NCBI RefSeq assembly: GCF_042096055.1
Contig: NZ_JBELMH010000047.1
Location: forward strand, 1-27,233
Reading direction: 5' to 3'
From: Citreimonas sp042096055
GTDB taxonomy: Bacteria > Pseudomonadota > Alphaproteobacteria > Rhodobacterales > Rhodobacteraceae
DNA: 27,233 bases
The notes under the pieces are model-generated. The model ran no database searches. It was not told where the DNA came from and worked only from the letters and a program-made list of their open reading frames with translations. Shown in pieces: positions 7,142 to 15,702 of the stretch; positions within the stretch are counted from its first letter, which is position 1; every line of letters begins with the position of its first letter. A program made the position numbers and the translations under genes.

Positions 7142-9100
7142 TCAGATCCAGTGCGCGACGCTGCGACGCTCGAAGGTCTCGCGGAACTGCGCGGTGGTCT
7201 TCGGCAGCAAGTCCCCCGTCTCCCATTCCAGGATCACGGCGTAGCGGCGCACCGCGTCCAGCGCGTCGATCTCGCCGGACTTGTAGAGATCCGCGACCTG
7301 CTGCGGGTCCATGCGCGCCCAGTCGAGGCGCGCGGCCCTGATCTCGGCCCGCAGCTTTTCGGTGGCGGCGGTGTCGACCTCGTATTCGCACAGGTCGGCG
7401 TCGATCTCAGTGATGACAACACCGTAATCCCGCGCCGCGCGCTCGACCGAGACGTAATCGTCGATCACGTCCTCGCGCACCTTATCGACGTCGCGCTCCA
7501 GCGGGTCGCCGAAGCCGCCTCCGCCGGCGGTGGGCCGCGCGAATTCGTCGCCCGTGTGAACCGGGTAGTCCGAGAACACCGACCCCAGCCATTTCGCCTC
7601 GGTCTCGCCGTTGCGGCGGATGGTCAGGCCATGCGGCATCGACGGCAGGCCGCCCTCGATCCCCCAGACCACCGCGCGCTCTCGGTCGCAGATGTAGGAC
7701 ATCACGGCGCTTTCGCTTTCCAGCAGGATCGAGGTCTTCTGCACCCCGGCCCCGCCGCGCCACTTCCCCGGCCCCGGGCTGTCGCGCAGGATCTGGAATT
7801 CAGTCGTGCGGGTCGGGTTGACGCGCTCGTTGCCCTCGTTGGGCTGCGACATGAGGCCGGTGCCGAAACAGGCGGTCGTCACGTCCGAGCCGTCCTTGCC
7901 GTTCCGCCCGCCCCAGCCGCCGGGAAGCCATTCGTAGAACATGAACATCGGCTTGTCCGGCGACCGCAGGTCGCGCCCGCCCGCCAGCAGGTATTCGAGG
8001 TTGAACGCGCAAGCGATGGCCCGCTCGGGCATGATCTGCGACCACATCTCGAAGATCGCGTTCATGATCTTCTCGAACGGCATCAGGAACCCGGTCACCG
8101 CGACCGGCCACTGGGCGCTGACGACGCTGCCTTCGGGCGCCGAGATGTCGATCATCCGGTAGAACCCGCTGTTGAGCGGCAGGTCCGGGAAGAACGTCTT
8201 CATGCCCGCCACCACGGCCGAGAACGTGGCCCCCGGCGCCGAGTTGTAGATCGACGCGATAGTGGGATGGCTGCCCGCGAAGTCGTAGTGGATCCGGTCG
8301 CCCGCGATGGTCATCCTGATGTGGATGGGGATCATACCCTCGCCCTGCCCCGGGTCGCGGTCGATGTAATCCACCGTCTCCCACGTGCCGTCCGGCAGCG
8401 CGGCGATGCGCTGGCGCACCGAGCGTTCGACGTAATCCTGCACCTCGCGCATGCCCTGAAGCACCTGATCGCGGCCGTATTTCCTGACCAGCCGCAGCAC
8501 CTCGCGCTCGGACACCTGGGTGGCCTGGGCCTGCGAATGGATGTCGCCGATGATCGAGGCCGGATCGCGCGTGTTCGCCGCGATCATGCCGGCCACGTCG
8601 TGGCAGAACTCGCCCGCACGGAACAGGCGCACAGGCGTGATGCGCACCGCCTCGCGGAACATGTCGCGGGCGCTGACGTCGAACGAGCCGGGGACCGACC
8701 CGCCGAGGTCGGACCAGTGACCGTTCGACTGCGAGAACCCGATCAGCGTGTCGTCGTCGAAGATCGGTCGCACCAGCCGCACGTCGCTGAAATGCGTGCC
8801 CCCCGCGTAGGGGTCGTTGATCGCGTAGACGTCGCCGGGCATCATCTCGCCGCCGAAGACGCGGATCACGTCCTTGCAGGTGAAATGCAGCGTGCCGACA
8901 TGCACGGCGATGTCTTGGTTGCCCTGCGCGACCGAGTTGCCCTCGGCGTCGTGCAGCCCGTTCGAGAAGTCGCGGTTGTAGATCACGAAGGAATAGCAGG
9001 TGCGCAGCATCTGCTCGGCCATCTGGTCGACGGACGTGATGAACGAGTTCTTCAGAACCTCGAATGTCACCGGATCGAGTTGGTCATGAATCTGGGTCAT
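7142..9100 (-). CDS. hyuB: Hydantoinase B / oxoprolinase B-family subunit
   Basis: The protein has 652 residues, a little longer than the roughly 550-600 common for HyuB because of a C-terminal extension. Family motifs: DPVTFEVLKN at the N-terminus, NDPYAGGTHFSD (about residues 95-106), SNGHWSDLGG, and later GGAGVQK and the glycine-rich TAGGGGFGDPLERD. HyuB is the hydrolase half that works with ATP-using HyuA on hydantoins, 5-oxoproline or related amides; some relatives are acetone or acetophenone carboxylases. It starts 3 bases after the hyuA stop and is followed by a clear terminator, so the two form a simple operon. The substrate is not evident; the many amide-related neighbours favour a cyclic amide. 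Confidence 0.94.
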   Translation of the reverse strand: MTQIHDQLDPVTFEVLKNSFITSVDQMAEQMLRTCYSFVIYNRDFSNGLHDAEGNSVAQGNQDIAVHVGTLHFTCKDVIRVFGGEMMPGDVYAINDPYAGGTHFSDVRLVRPIFDDDTLIGFSQSNGHWSDLGGSVPGSFDVSARDMFREAVRITPVRLFRAGEFCHDVAGMIAANTRDPASIIGDIHSQAQATQVSEREVLRLVRKYGRDQVLQGMREVQDYVERSVRQRIAALPDGTWETVDYIDRDPGQGEGMIPIHIRMTIAGDRIHYDFAGSHPTIASIYNSAPGATFSAVVAGMKTFFPDLPLNSGFYRMIDISAPEGSVVSAQWPVAVTGFLMPFEKIMNAIFEMWSQIMPERAIACAFNLEYLLAGGRDLRSPDKPMFMFYEWLPGGWGGRNGKDGSDVTTACFGTGLMSQPNEGNERVNPTRTTEFQILRDSPGPGKWRGGAGVQKTSILLESESAVMSYICDRERAVVWGIEGGLPSMPHGLTIRRNGETEAKWLGSVFSDYPVHTGDEFARPTAGGGGFGDPLERDVDKVREDVIDDYVSVERAARDYGVVITEIDADLCEYEVDTAATEKLRAEIRAARLDWARMDPQQVADLYKSGEIDALDAVRRYAVILEWETGDLLPKTTAQFRETFERRSVAHWI

Positions 9101-9103
9101 TTT

Positions 9104-11286
9104 TCATGCCTTCGTGTGAATGAGAATGTTCATGTAGGCGTCCACCTCGGCGGTCATGCCGGGCGGCACGACGGTGGTGGAATCCAGCTGCTCGACGATG
9201 GCCGGGCCGCGGAAGGTGGCGCCCGCTGTCAGCGTTTCACGTTCGTACATCGCGGCATCGTGCGCCGTGCCGTCGAACCAGACCTTGCGGTGCTGCGCGG
9301 CCTCGGGCGTGTAGGTCTCTGGTTCGGTGCGCGCGGGTTCGGCCTTGGGCACGATACCGACCGCCTTGACCGCCACGCGGAACAGCGACACCGGCGCGTC
9401 CTTGCGCGAATANNNNNNNNNNNNNNNNNNNNNNNNNNNNNNNNNNNNNNNNNNNNNNNNNNNNNNNNNNNNNNNNNNNNNNNNNNNNNNNNNNNNNNNN
9501 NNNNNNNNNNNNCGACCGCCTTGACCGCCACGCGGAACAGCGACACCGGCGCGTCCTTGCGCGAATAACTGTATTCGCGCGCGTGTTCCTCGTGGAACGC
9601 CTGCACCAGTTCGGCCGTGTCGACGATCTTCGACGGCACAGAAACCTCGAGCGAGCGCCACTGCCCCTGGTACATCATTTCGACCGTGCGCTGCAGCATC
9701 ATGTCCTTCGGCTCGACACCTTCGCGGGCCAACTGGTCGCGCGCCTCTCCCTCGATGCGCTGGAACGCCGCCTCGATCTCGGCAGGGTCGGTGCCGTCGG
9801 CCGGGCGCATGAAGCTGTCGGAAAAGTCGTGCTGGATGTCGACCAGCAGGCAGCCCAGTGCCGAGGTGACGCCGGGGTTCGGCGGCACGATCACCGTCGG
9901 GATCGACAATTCACGCGCGACCGCGGCCCCGTGCAGCGCGCCCGCGCCGCCGAAGGCGCACAGGGCGAAGTCGCGCGGATCGTAGCCGCGCGAGATCGAC
10001 AGCAGGCGCACGGCGTTTCCCATGTTAGCGTTGGCCACGCGCACGATCGCCTCGGCGGCCTCGTGCAGCTCCATGCCGAAAGGCTCGGCCACCGAGCGGC
10101 GCACGGCGTCCTCGGCCAGTTGCGGGTCCAGCGTGATCTTGCCGCCCGCCAGCGAGGTGCCGAGCCGCCCGAGCACCACGTTCGCGTCGGTGTTGGTCGC
10201 GATCTCGTTGCCGTTCCTGTAGCAGGCGGGCCCCGGATCGGCGCCGGCCGATTGCGGCCCGTTGCGCAGCGACCCGCCCTCGTCCCGCCAGGCCAGCGAC
10301 CCGCCGCCCGCGCCGATGGTCAGCACCTCGATCGACGGGAAGCGGATCGGAAAGCCGTACTCGATGTACCAGTCCTTGGTGATGCGCGGCTCTCCCTGGT
10401 ACGAGACCGACACGTCGGTCGACGTGCCGCCCATGTCGAAGCCGATCGTGTTCGGGTAGCCGCAGAGGTTGCCGATGAATCGACTGGCGATCGCACCCGC
10501 GGCAATGCCCGATCCGGCCAATCGCGCGGCGAAGTCGCGGACCGCCTTGGTCGTCATCACGCCGCCGCCGGTATGGAGCAGCAGCAGTTCGCGCGCATAG
10601 CCGCCATCGGCCAGCTTGTCCGACAGGCGCGCCACGTAATCGACCACCACGGGCGACACGACCGCGTTGGCCATGGTGGTCGAGAACCGCTCGTGCTCGA
10701 AAATTTCGGGCATGATCTGCGACGAGATCGAGACCGGAACGTCCGGCATGACCTCTTTCAGGATGTCGCGCATGCGCTGCTCGTTGGCGCCGTTCACGTA
10801 GGAGTTCATGAAGCACACGGCGATCGCCGCCACGCCGCGTTTCTTCAGGATGCCCGCCACGCGGTAGGCGTCGTCCTCGTCCAGCCCGATCAGGACCTCG
10901 CCCTCTGCGCTGACGCGTTCGCGCACGGTCAGGCGGTCGCGGCGCGGGATGTAGGGCTTGGCCACGTCCTTGTAGGTGTCCCAAAGGTCTTCCTTGTTGG
11001 CGCGCCGGATCTCGACCACGTCGCGAAAGCCCTCGGTGCAGACCATCGCCGCGCGCGGCAGGTTGCGGGTGATCAGCGCGTTGGTCGCCACGGTCGTCCC
11101 GTGCGAGAACATGGACACGTCCGGCAGGTCGATCCCCGCTTGGTCGATGCCGTTCATGATCGCGCGCATCGGGTCGTCCGGGGTCGAGGCGGTCTTCTCG
11201 ATCCGGATCGCGCCGGTCGTCTCGTCCATGATGCAGATGTCTGTGAAGGTGCCCCCCACGTCGACGGCGACTCTGGTATTGGCCAT
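9104..11286 (-). CDS. hyuA: Hydantoinase A / oxoprolinase A-family subunit, falsely split by an assembly gap
   Basis: HyuA is the ATP-binding subunit (actin/acetate-kinase-like fold) that activates the substrate for HyuB. Motifs: VAVDVGGTFTDI at the N-terminus, SHGTTVATNALITR, GFDMGGTSTDV, then GAGGGS and GADPGPACY in the middle. As printed, the frame is broken at the N run. The 55 bases just left of the N run (9358-9412) are identical to the 55 just right of it (9513-9567). Removing one copy plus the N (155 bases) leaves 2028 bases, exactly 676 codons, and reads smoothly from the end of the first part into the second, ending in NILIHTKA. The gene is therefore intact, with 675 residues. The ATG at 11286 has a GAGG site. 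AraC-type regulation is possible from the gene upstream. Confidence 0.94.
9358..9412. repeat. 55-base duplicate, left edge of gap 2
   Basis: Identical base for base to 9513-9567. This is most simply the unmerged overlap of two contig ends rather than a biological repeat. Confidence 0.93.
9413..9512. other. Assembly gap (100 N) inside hyuA
   Basis: Exactly 100 N, placed between two identical 55-base ends. No sequence appears to be missing; see the hyuA entry. Confidence 0.99.
9513..9567. repeat. 55-base duplicate, right edge of gap 2
   Basis: Second copy of 9358-9412. Collapsing the two copies and the N run restores the hyuA frame. Confidence 0.93.
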
Positions 11287-11306
11287 GCTGGCGTCCTCTT
11301 TTGCAT

Positions 11307-11346
11307 CGGGCAAAGCCTGCCCGCTCGCCGAAGCGATGCTTCGGCG
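11307..11346. promoter_or_regulatory. Two adjacent hairpins in the araC-hyuA spacer
   Basis: The 125-base spacer between the AraC-type gene and hyuA holds two perfect inverted repeats: CGGGCA/TGCCCG at 11307-11323 (5-base loop) and CGCCGAAGC/GCTTCGGCG at 11326-11346 (3-base loop). Neither is followed by a T run on either strand. They could be an operator, a leader structure for hyuA or an mRNA end/processing element. Confidence 0.45.
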
Positions 11347-11411
11347 GGAGTGTCGAACCTTGGTCTTGCGGTCTTTTCAGCGCCGTCGGGCCATGCCCGA
11401 CGATGCGGCGG

Positions 11412-12371
11412 TCACGTGCGGAGGCGTCCTGCCTCCTTGCGGGTCTCTGTCGGCGTGCAGCCAAACCTCGCCTTGTAATGCTTGGAAAACTGCGCCTGGT
11501 CGGCGAAGCCCCAGCGATAGGCGATCTCGGCCACGGTCGCGGCATTGCCGGCGGCGCGCAGATCCTCGGAACAGCGCACCAGGCGGCGGTCGCGGATGTA
11601 GCCGTTCACGGACTGGCCCGTCTCGGTGAACAGCTGCTGAAGGTAGCGCAGCGAGATGCCGCAGGCGTCGGCCACCACGGCGGGCGACAGGTCGGGCGCT
11701 TTCAGATGCTCGCGGATGAACTGCTCGGCCCGATAAAGGTGCGCCGAGCGGATGGTCGAGGTGCTGCTGCCCAGCACGCGGCTGTCGTTCCGGATGGCCA
11801 GGCACAGCAGGTCCAGAAGGTGGTTGCCGGCGGCCTCGCGCGCGGCGTCGTCCAGCTGGGCGACATGCGACACCGCCATGCGCAGGCTGCTCAGGAAATA
11901 GCTCGCCACGCCCTCGCGGCCGTCGAAGGTCAGGCCGCCCAGCCGCTCGGCCGGGCCCACGCGCGCCCGAACGCTGGCCGAGGGCACCTTCAGCACCCAT
12001 TGCACGTTGCGCCCGTCGTGCCAGTACTCGTAGGGCGCGTCGCTGCGTTCGACCAGGAAGCCGCCCGGCTTGCAAGACGTGCGGCGCTGGTTCTGCGAGA
12101 ACTGCACCTCTTCGTTCTCGGGGATCGCGATCAGCAGCGAGCTTTCGGTCTCGTTCAGGAAATGGTGCCGCTTGCGACGGTAGAGAACCGCGTCGCACTG
12201 GATCCGCGACAGGCCGACGACGCCCAGCGACCAGCGGTCCATCGTGCCGTAGAAATTCGAGCGGTCCCGACAATCGGTCTCCAGCGGAAAATACGCCTCG
12301 GACACGACCTGCTGCCATGTCTCATCACCCTTGGGGGCCTGCGTATGCGCGCGGTTGAAGATGATCGTCAC
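11412..12371 (-). CDS. AraC-family transcriptional regulator
   Basis: The C-terminal 90 or so residues are a double helix-turn-helix of AraC/XylS type: PAVVADACGISLRYLQQLF is the first unit and AEIAYRWGFADQAQFSKHYK the second, followed by FGCTPTETR. The N-terminal part resembles the AraC-binding-like domain found in regulators of aromatic and amine catabolism. The start is uncertain. I chose the GTG at 12371 (319 residues, preceded by GAGAGA); a GTG at 12410 gives 332 residues but has no ribosome site. It is transcribed towards hyuAB, which it may control. It follows the asparaginase gene by more than 100 bases, so it probably has its own promoter. Confidence 0.88.
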   Translation of the reverse strand: MTIIFNRAHTQAPKGDETWQQVVSEAYFPLETDCRDRSNFYGTMDRWSLGVVGLSRIQCDAVLYRRKRHHFLNETESSLLIAIPENEEVQFSQNQRRTSCKPGGFLVERSDAPYEYWHDGRNVQWVLKVPSASVRARVGPAERLGGLTFDGREGVASYFLSSLRMAVSHVAQLDDAAREAAGNHLLDLLCLAIRNDSRVLGSSTSTIRSAHLYRAEQFIREHLKAPDLSPAVVADACGISLRYLQQLFTETGQSVNGYIRDRRLVRCSEDLRAAGNAATVAEIAYRWGFADQAQFSKHYKARFGCTPTETRKEAGRLRT

Positions 12372-12505
12372 TCTCTCGGAAAGTCTGCCATGCGCCGGAT
12401 AGTGCCACACCGCGCCGCGGTTTCTTGGTGATTAACGCATAAATCCTTGCCTTGGGCGCCGCGGGCGAAGTCCTGCCTGCCTGCGAGGCGGTTTTGGACC
12501 CGCGA

Positions 12506-13486
12506 TCATGTGGCGTCCGCAAAGGCCGCGCGGATCGTCTGCTGGTCCGCACCGGCGCCGAGCAGGGCGGCCAGGAGAAGCCGCGCCTTGATCGGCGACA
12601 GCGCACCCGCGAAGATCACGCCCGCATCATCGAGCGTGCGGCCGCCGGAATCCTTGCCGTAGATCGGCATCGTGCGCCCCTCGGCACAGCGCGAGGCGAC
12701 GACGACGGGGATGCCGCTGGCGGTCAGTCGCGCGATCCGGTCGGCGAAGCCCTTGGGGGCGTTGCCCCGGCCAAAGGCCGCCAGCACGATGCCGGTCTTG
12801 CCGGACGATGCGCAGTAATCGAGGTAGTCGGGCGTGCTGCCCAGCCCGAGCAGGATCAGCTCGACGCCCGCGTCGAGCCGTGGGGCCGTGATCGTCCGGC
12901 GCGCCATCGGGCGGCGGTAGAGGTGGACCGCTCCGCCATCGACCTCGCCCAGCTTGCCCAATCCGATCGACCGGAACGTGTCGACGCGCGAGGTGTGCGC
13001 CTTTGTCACTTCGCGCGCGGCGTGGATGTCGCCTTCGAACAAGATCACCGCACCCTGGCCACGCAGCCCTTCGGTGGCAGCGCAGCGGATGGCGTCGGCG
13101 ATGTTGCGCGGCCCGTCCGTGTCAGGCGCACCGGCGTGGCGCTGCGCCCCGGTGAAGACCACAGGCTTGTCCGAGGTAACCAGCAGATCGGCGAGGTAGG
13201 CGCTTTCCTCCATCGTGTCGGTGCCGTGCGTGACCACGACTCCCGCGACATCGTCATCGGCGAGGCAGGCGTCGATGCGGGCGCACAGGCGATGCACCGT
13301 CTCGAGGTCGAGCGCGTAGCTGCCCACCGCCTCGAAATCCTCGACCCGCACGCCAATGCCCTCGGGCCGGTCGTGCAGAGTGTCCAGCAGCCGCGCGCCC
13401 GCGACGCCGGCATTGACCGGCCCGCCCGCGCGATCCGCGGTCGAGGCGATCGTGCCGCCAGTCGCGATCAGTGTCACCGTCTTCAT
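12506..13486 (-). CDS. Asparaginase-family amidohydrolase, cytoplasmic
   Basis: The 326-residue protein belongs to the L-asparaginase/glutaminase family. Counted from the ATG at 13486, the catalytic residues fall on the E. coli AnsB numbers: Thr12 in ATGGTIAS, Thr89-Asp90 in VTHGTDTMEE, and Lys162. The substrate-pocket motif after VGS, normally QDM, is YAL here, so the substrate may not be asparagine. No signal peptide is seen. The 30-base gap to the upstream solute-binding gene puts it last in the long operon. ATGs further upstream (13498, 13516) are possible but would add residues not typical of the family. With the imidase-like gene in the same operon it could act as a half-amidase (inference). 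Confidence 0.92.
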   Translation of the reverse strand: MKTVTLIATGGTIASTADRAGGPVNAGVAGARLLDTLHDRPEGIGVRVEDFEAVGSYALDLETVHRLCARIDACLADDDVAGVVVTHGTDTMEESAYLADLLVTSDKPVVFTGAQRHAGAPDTDGPRNIADAIRCAATEGLRGQGAVILFEGDIHAAREVTKAHTSRVDTFRSIGLGKLGEVDGGAVHLYRRPMARRTITAPRLDAGVELILLGLGSTPDYLDYCASSGKTGIVLAAFGRGNAPKGFADRIARLTASGIPVVVASRCAEGRTMPIYGKDSGGRTLDDAGVIFAGALSPIKARLLLAALLGAGADQQTIRAAFADAT

Positions 13487-13516
13487 GGCATCCCCCATCC
13501 GGGGCCGCCGCGGCAA

Positions 13517-14713
13517 TCAGCCGGCGCGGCGGCGCGCGCGGCGTTCCGCCGCCAGTTCAATGATCTCGTTCCAGCGGCGCACGAGGAAATTGTGCTCGTC
13601 CATCGTGCTGTTCCAGACCGCGATGTGGTTCGAACGCGCCAGCCGCGATCCGCCCGACCGGACCTCGCCCGTGCGGATCGCGCAGTGGCCGTCGGGGTCG
13701 GGAAGATCGCAGGCGGCGGGCTTGCCCTCGTACCAGTAATCCCATTCCTCGGCGCTGAGATGTGTGCGCACCCGTTCCGGCACGGACATGTAGTAGCCCT
13801 GCCGCGCCAAACAGGCGCCGGCCCAGCCATCGAGGAACCAGTTCATCCAGGCATAGCCCATGTCCAGCCGCGAGCCGGAAAGGTGCTTGGACAGGCACAG
13901 CCCGCCGTGCCAGGCGCGGTAACCCTCGGCCGGGGAAGCTTGCCGTACGCGGATGCCGCGCGCCTTCATGCCCACGACCGCCGGCGACCAGATCGACGAG
14001 ATCGACAGCTCGCCGCTGGCGAAGCGCTCGACCGGTTCGGACGCCCGGCGCCAAAACGGCGCGAGGTGGCCCGAGTTCACCAGATCAACCGCCTGGTGGT
14101 ACATCTCGTCGATCTCGGCCACGGTCATGTTGCCGAGGTCCTGCACCTCCATCCGACCGGCGGCGACCAGCGCCATCGTCAGGTCGAAGGCGCCGATCGC
14201 GGGTTCGTCCACCAGCGCGACCCGACCATGCCAGCGTGGGTCGAGCAGTTCTGACCAGCTGACCACGTCGCGGTCCACGTCCAGCGCCGCATCTGCCTGA
14301 TTGATCGCGAAACTGTCGAAATTGTAGACCGTCGGCAGCATCGAGATGTGCCGCCCCGGGTTCGCCGACAGCGTCGCGTCGGGCTGCACGAACAGCCGCG
14401 TCGCCGGCGCGTCGCCGAGCCCCCGCCCGGACGCCCCCGATCCGACCGAGCGAGCCAGGTCGCTCATCTCGCCCCAGGCCTCGATGCGGTCGATCTCGAT
14501 CGGCTGGATCGCGCGCCAGTGCCAGACGATGTCCAGGTTGTGAAAGCACTGGTCGTAGACGTCGTAGCGATCCGGCTCCATCGCGGCGGTGCGTTGGGCG
14601 GTGACGAAGTCCTGCTCCATGAACTCGACCGGAAAACCGAGATCGGCCTCGGCGCGGTCCTTGAGCAGCCGCCAGGGCAGAATTTCGGTGCAGAGAATGC
14701 GCAGTGGTTCCAT
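13517..14713 (-). CDS. Solute-binding protein of the putrescine/spermidine (PotD-like) type lacking a signal peptide
   Basis: At 398 residues it is homologous along its length to the exported binding protein at 18122-19339. Shared stretches include AEGYRAW versus REGYRAW, RQGYYMS versus EQGYYSP, YWYEGKP versus FWYEGQP, and LVRRWNEII versus LIRRWDEFL. The chain starts MEPLRILCTEILPWR, directly at what would be the mature N-terminus; there is no hydrophobic leader, lipobox or twin-arginine motif. The start is fixed by a TGATG overlap with the GTPase gene, so no upstream leader can be added. It would stay in the cytoplasm, perhaps as a ligand sensor or enzyme partner. No stop or frameshift suggests decay. 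Confidence 0.88.
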   Translation of the reverse strand: MEPLRILCTEILPWRLLKDRAEADLGFPVEFMEQDFVTAQRTAAMEPDRYDVYDQCFHNLDIVWHWRAIQPIEIDRIEAWGEMSDLARSVGSGASGRGLGDAPATRLFVQPDATLSANPGRHISMLPTVYNFDSFAINQADAALDVDRDVVSWSELLDPRWHGRVALVDEPAIGAFDLTMALVAAGRMEVQDLGNMTVAEIDEMYHQAVDLVNSGHLAPFWRRASEPVERFASGELSISSIWSPAVVGMKARGIRVRQASPAEGYRAWHGGLCLSKHLSGSRLDMGYAWMNWFLDGWAGACLARQGYYMSVPERVRTHLSAEEWDYWYEGKPAACDLPDPDGHCAIRTGEVRSGGSRLARSNHIAVWNSTMDEHNFLVRRWNEIIELAAERRARRRAG

Positions 14714-15702
14714 CAGGCCACTGCTCTCACTTCGTCCAGTTTCATGAAAGCGTAAAATGACCGGCGGATGCGGTCCGGATCGATCCCTTCGAGGATGAAG
14801 ACCATGCGCGAAACGCGCGGCCCCTCGGGCCAGTGCGTCATGTGCACCGGGGCGTGCACCAGATGCTGCACGCCGTGAACCGCCACGGGTCGATCCTCGC
14901 CCGCGATGGCGAGGATCCCCTTGAAGCGAAAGATGCGGTCGCCATAGCGGTGCAGCAGCAGCGTCAGCCAGATGCCGAAATCGGTCCAGTCGACGCTTTG
15001 CTCGACGGTCAGCGAGAACGTGACGACGCCCAGGTCCTCGTTCACGTCGTGGTGGTGATGATGGTGGTGGTGCGCGCGCGTCTCCGCGACATCCTCGGGC
15101 GGCAGGGCTGGATCGAGCCGCGCGATGATGGCGCGCGTCTCGTCCGCGCCGGTCACGACGGGCGCGGTGGGGTTGATGCGCGACAGGGTCGCCCGCAGGG
15201 CGGTGATGTCGGCGACCTCGACGAGGTCGGTCTTGGTCAGGATGATCCGGTCGGCTGCCGCGATCTGGCGTACCGCCTCGGCCCGATGCTCGACCTGGCG
15301 GGCGGCGTTGACTGCGTCGACGGTGGTCAGCACGCCGTCGTTCTCGAAATGGCTGCGCAGCACCGGGTGCGCGCGCAGCGTCTGCAGAACGGGATAAGGA
15401 TCGGCCAGGCCCGTCGTCTCGATCACGACGCGGTCGAAGTCGATCTCGCCGCGGGTGCGCAGGCTGTCGAGGTTCATCAGCGCGTCGGCCACTTCGCCGC
15501 GGACGGTGCAGCAGATGCAGCCGGACTTCATCAGGACCACGTTGTCGTCGATCCGGTCCAGCAGGTGATGGTCCAGTCCAACCTCGCCGAACTCGTTGAT
15601 CAGCACGGCGGCGCGCGCCATCGCGGGATCGGTCAGCAGGCGCTGCAGCAGCGTGGTCTTGCCAGACCCCAGGAAACCGGTCAGCAGGGTGACGCCGATC
15701 AT
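14713..15702 (-). CDS. COG0523 (CobW/Nha3-type) GTPase with an eight-histidine run
   Basis: The protein has 329 residues. The Walker A motif GFLGSGKTT is at residues 9-17, the CxCC metal motif (GCICC) at 61-65 and the guanine-specificity motif TKTD at 156-159, followed by a C-terminal CobW domain. Residues 211-218 are eight histidines in a row between the two domains. COG0523 proteins deliver zinc, cobalt or other metals to client enzymes, or help in metal limitation; Nha3-type members serve nitrile hydratase. The start overlaps the preceding small gene (ATGA) and the stop overlaps the next binding protein (TGATG). The metal-binding hydrolase two genes upstream is the likeliest client (inference). 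Confidence 0.93.
   Translation of the reverse strand: MIGVTLLTGFLGSGKTTLLQRLLTDPAMARAAVLINEFGEVGLDHHLLDRIDDNVVLMKSGCICCTVRGEVADALMNLDSLRTRGEIDFDRVVIETTGLADPYPVLQTLRAHPVLRSHFENDGVLTTVDAVNAARQVEHRAEAVRQIAAADRIILTKTDLVEVADITALRATLSRINPTAPVVTGADETRAIIARLDPALPPEDVAETRAHHHHHHHHDVNEDLGVVTFSLTVEQSVDWTDFGIWLTLLLHRYGDRIFRFKGILAIAGEDRPVAVHGVQHLVHAPVHMTHWPEGPRVSRMVFILEGIDPDRIRRSFYAFMKLDEVRAVA

Noticed and set aside
7070..9568. 832-residue plus-strand open frame opposite hyuB and hyuA
   Set aside because: It is antisense to two clear family genes and its product is rich in Arg, His, Asp and Val as expected for a shadow in G+C-rich DNA. It runs into the assembly gap.
9104..11313. hyuA as a frameshifted pseudogene or two genes
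   Set aside because: The 55-base duplicate around the N run explains the break. Collapsing it restores a single full-length frame.
9583..11478. 631-residue plus-strand open frame opposite hyuA
   Set aside because: Shadow of hyuA; no recognisable domain and atypical composition.
12452..14254. 600-residue plus-strand open frame opposite the asparaginase and binding-protein genes
   Set aside because: Antisense to two genes with clear catalytic or family motifs; composition typical of a shadow.
13517..14713. Leaderless binding protein as a truncated relic
   Set aside because: The frame is intact over the whole mature length, the start is coupled to the upstream gene, and the C-terminal family motifs are kept.
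15050..15069. Trinucleotide-like run (eight His codons) as a simple repeat or affinity tag
   Set aside because: It lies in frame within the COG0523 GTPase at the loop where histidine-rich stretches are common in this family, so it is natural coding sequence.
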